Positions 62,388 through 64,000 of a DNA stretch of 64,000 nucleotides are shown one piece after another. The stretch is from Desulfobacteraceae bacterium (GTDB lineage Bacteria; Desulfobacterota; Desulfobacteria; Desulfobacterales; Desulfosalsimonadaceae), in assembly GCA_011389515.1 (NCBI GenBank), contig JAABUA010000009.1, positions 1 through 64,000 of the forward strand, written 5' to 3'. A model generated the notes under the pieces. It did not search any database and was not told where the DNA came from. It saw only the letters and a program-made list of their open reading frames with translations. Position numbers and translations under genes: made by a program. The stretch's first letter is position 1, and each line of letters begins with the position of its first letter.

Positions 62388-64000
62388 TCAGGAACCGCTT
62401 GTGTCTGCTTCCATGTCCCTGAGTTTCCGGCGAAGAATTTTGCCAACAGCACTTTTGGGCAGTTCTTCCACAAACGCCACGACCCGCGGAATTTTGTAAG
62501 CAGCCAGATGCTCCCGGCAATATGCGATCACTTCCTCCTGGGTGAGGACCTCCCCCTTTTTGGGCACCACGTAAGCTTTTATGGTCTCTCCCCGATAATC
62601 GTCCCGAATGCCGATGGTGCAGGCCTCGAGTATGGCCGGGTGTTCAAAGAGCACATTGTCGATTTCAACGGGATACACATTGAACCCGCCCGCAATGATC
62701 ATGTCTTTGATGCGGTCTACGATAGTCAAATACCCGTCCTCGTCGAACCGGCCGACGTCCCCGGAAAAAAACCAGCCGTCTCTCAGCACGTTTTCCGTTT
62801 CTTTCGGCTTCTTATAATAGCCTTTCATCACCTGGGGCCCCTTGATGGCGATTTCACCGGTTTCACCCAGGGGCATCTCCCGCTTGCCGGACTCAAGATC
62901 CATGATCTTTATATCCGTATCCGGCACCGGACATCCCACGGTGCCCGGCTTGATTGTCCCGCCCCAGGGGGTGACCGTTGCAATGGGCGCGGTTTCCGTC
63001 AACCCGTAGACTTCGCACATGTCTGCACCCGTGAGGGACTTCAAGTCCCGGATGGTATCTGCGGCCAGGGGCGCCGCGCCGGAAAAAAAGCCCTTGATGG
63101 AGGAAAGATCCATTTTCCGGAATTCCGGTTCTGCCAGCAGCCCCACGAAAATGGTGGGCACACCGGGCAGAAAAGTGGGTTTGTATTTTTTGATCAGCTC
63201 GATGTTGATTTTTGGGTCCGGCCGGGGCACCAGGATGACTTCGTTGGCCATCCATATGGAAAAATTCTGAATGGCGGTAAACCCGGCAGAGTGGAAAAAG
63301 GGGAAATTTCCCATGAGCCGGTCTTCACCGGGTTTCAGCTCCGGAAACCAGGAGGCAAACTGCTGGACATTACAGCTCAGGTTGGCATGGGTGAGCATAA
63401 CACCCTTGCTCACTCCGGTTGTTCCCCCTGTGTACAGGAGCGCGCCGATGTCTCGCCACGCACTTTTATCCGCCTTGTCCGAAGCACTGTATTTTTTGAT
63501 CACATCGTTGAAAATACATACATGCTCGTTGGACGCTACTTTCCGGTACATCTCCTTTTTGACCAGGGGAAAAAGCTGCTTCTTGGGAAACGGCAGATAG
63601 GAATGAATGTGGCAGGCAATAATCTTTTCAATTTTTGTATCCGTCCGGATTTTTTCCATCCGAGGCACCAGAAGGGTCAACGTGACAATGGCCCTGGCGT
63701 CGGAGTCATCCAACTGATAGATCATTTCGCGTTCGGTATACAGCGGGTTAACCTGCACGGTCACTGCTCCGATTCGAAACACCGCGTAATTGGCAATTAC
63801 CGCCTGGGGGATATTGGGCAGACAGACCGCCACCTTATCACCGGCTTTTATGCCCATATCCTCCAGGGCACGGCTGAACTGGTTGACGTAACCGTTGAGC
63901 TTTTTATAAGAAATTCGTGCCCCCATGTAGTTGAGCGCATAATGCCCGGGGAATTTTTCCGAAGCGCGGGACAAGGCATTGGACACCGTGGTTTTTTCAT
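62388..64000 (-). CDS. Long-chain acyl-CoA ligase (AMP-binding), N-terminus cut by window end
   Basis: At least 537 residues. Motifs are YTGGTTGVSKGVMLTHANL (P-loop), YGLTETAPIATVTP (A5), FFSGDVGRFDEDGYLTIVDR (A7) and the C-terminal PKSAVGKILRRKL catalytic-Lys end. The frame stays open past the last base (EKTTVSNALS), so the GTG at 63986 is internal and the true start lies beyond 64000. It activates medium- or long-chain fatty acids. The hydrolase-OsmC gene is transcribed after it, with a gap of 56 bp. Confidence 0.93.
   Translation of the reverse strand, partial: EKTTVSNALSRASEKFPGHYALNYMGARISYKKLNGYVNQFSRALEDMGIKAGDKVAVCLPNIPQAVIANYAVFRIGAVTVQVNPLYTEREMIYQLDDSDARAIVTLTLLVPRMEKIRTDTKIEKIIACHIHSYLPFPKKQLFPLVKKEMYRKVASNEHVCIFNDVIKKYSASDKADKSAWRDIGALLYTGGTTGVSKGVMLTHANLSCNVQQFASWFPELKPGEDRLMGNFPFFHSAGFTAIQNFSIWMANEVILVPRPDPKINIELIKKYKPTFLPGVPTIFVGLLAEPEFRKMDLSSIKGFFSGAAPLAADTIRDLKSLTGADMCEVYGLTETAPIATVTPWGGTIKPGTVGCPVPDTDIKIMDLESGKREMPLGETGEIAIKGPQVMKGYYKKPKETENVLRDGWFFSGDVGRFDEDGYLTIVDRIKDMIIAGGFNVYPVEIDNVLFEHPAILEACTIGIRDDYRGETIKAYVVPKKGEVLTQEEVIAYCREHLAAYKIPRVVAFVEELPKSAVGKILRRKLRDMEADTSGS

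Noticed and set aside
1-64000. tRNA, rRNA, phage, plasmid origin or insertion-sequence transposase
   Set aside because: No cloverleaf, rRNA motif, integrase, capsid or transposase signature was noticed on reading both strands; a tRNA scan would be needed to be certain.

Overview
This 64 kb window is a chromosomal stretch from what looks like an anaerobic, lipid- and organic-acid-degrading Gram-negative bacterium. The best fit is a Desulfobacterota (Desulfobacteraceae/Desulfosarcina-like) sulfate reducer or a relative. Supporting signs are 2-oxoacid:ferredoxin oxidoreductase, rubrerythrin, a small ferredoxin, many acyl-CoA enzymes, lipoproteins with Gram-negative lipoboxes, and a branched-chain-type ABC importer encoded with an acyl-CoA ligase. 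No sulfate-reduction, rRNA, tRNA, phage or CRISPR locus is visible, so the taxonomic call is inference.

Layout. (1) 1-8.05 kb: a TetR regulator and an alpha-methylacyl-CoA-racemase-like CaiB/BaiF protein diverge from three large genes. These are a hydratase-2/SDR/SCP2 fusion, an HMG-CoA-synthase-like/DUF35/SDR/SCP2 fusion and an SCP2-type thiolase. Together they read as a bacterial counterpart of the peroxisomal branched-chain (bile-acid side-chain) beta-oxidation set AMACR, MFE-2 and SCPx, with domains permuted and one domain apparently catalytically dead. This is the most interesting system here. (2) 8.5-15.5 kb: alpha/beta hydrolase, AI-2E-type permease, thyX, zinc-type dehydrogenase, large AsmA-like protein. 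(3) 15.8-19.3 kb: arfB, a GGDEF protein and a tandem hsp20 pair, bracketed by two inverted copies of a GC-rich hairpin repeat. (4) 19.7-36.8 kb: leuCD, a Cys-rich miniprotein coupled to an SDR39U1-type epimerase, MenA-like prenyltransferase followed by a frameshifted remnant, penicillin-acylase-like lipoprotein, a bile-acid:sodium-symporter-family protein with an extra exported domain, a hybrid histidine kinase, typA, and a duplicated-domain lipoprotein.

(5) 37.1-44.1 kb: livMHKGF plus acyl-CoA synthetase, interrupted by a palindromic element. (6) 44.1-48.9 kb: START-domain protein, proton antiporter, an atypical thioredoxin reductase, PQQ-type sugar dehydrogenase. (7) 49-57.6 kb, all minus strand: a redox block with CopB-like ATPase, korAB, an acyl-CoA dehydrogenase carrying a rubredoxin-like tail, rubrerythrin, wrbA, YceI and a 3Fe-4S-type ferredoxin. 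(8) 57.9-64 kb: LpoB-like and TPR-like lipoproteins, YihY/BrkB membrane protein, hydrolase-OsmC fusion, and a long-chain acyl-CoA ligase cut by the window end.

Three dispersed repeat families occur: A (four copies of about 125-160 bp, imperfect palindromes, three touching stop codons), B (two copies with a 25-bp-arm hairpin) and C (three copies). Copies of A at 41.3/47.4 kb and of B at 15.6/19.4 kb are in inverted orientation and could support inversion of the DNA between them.
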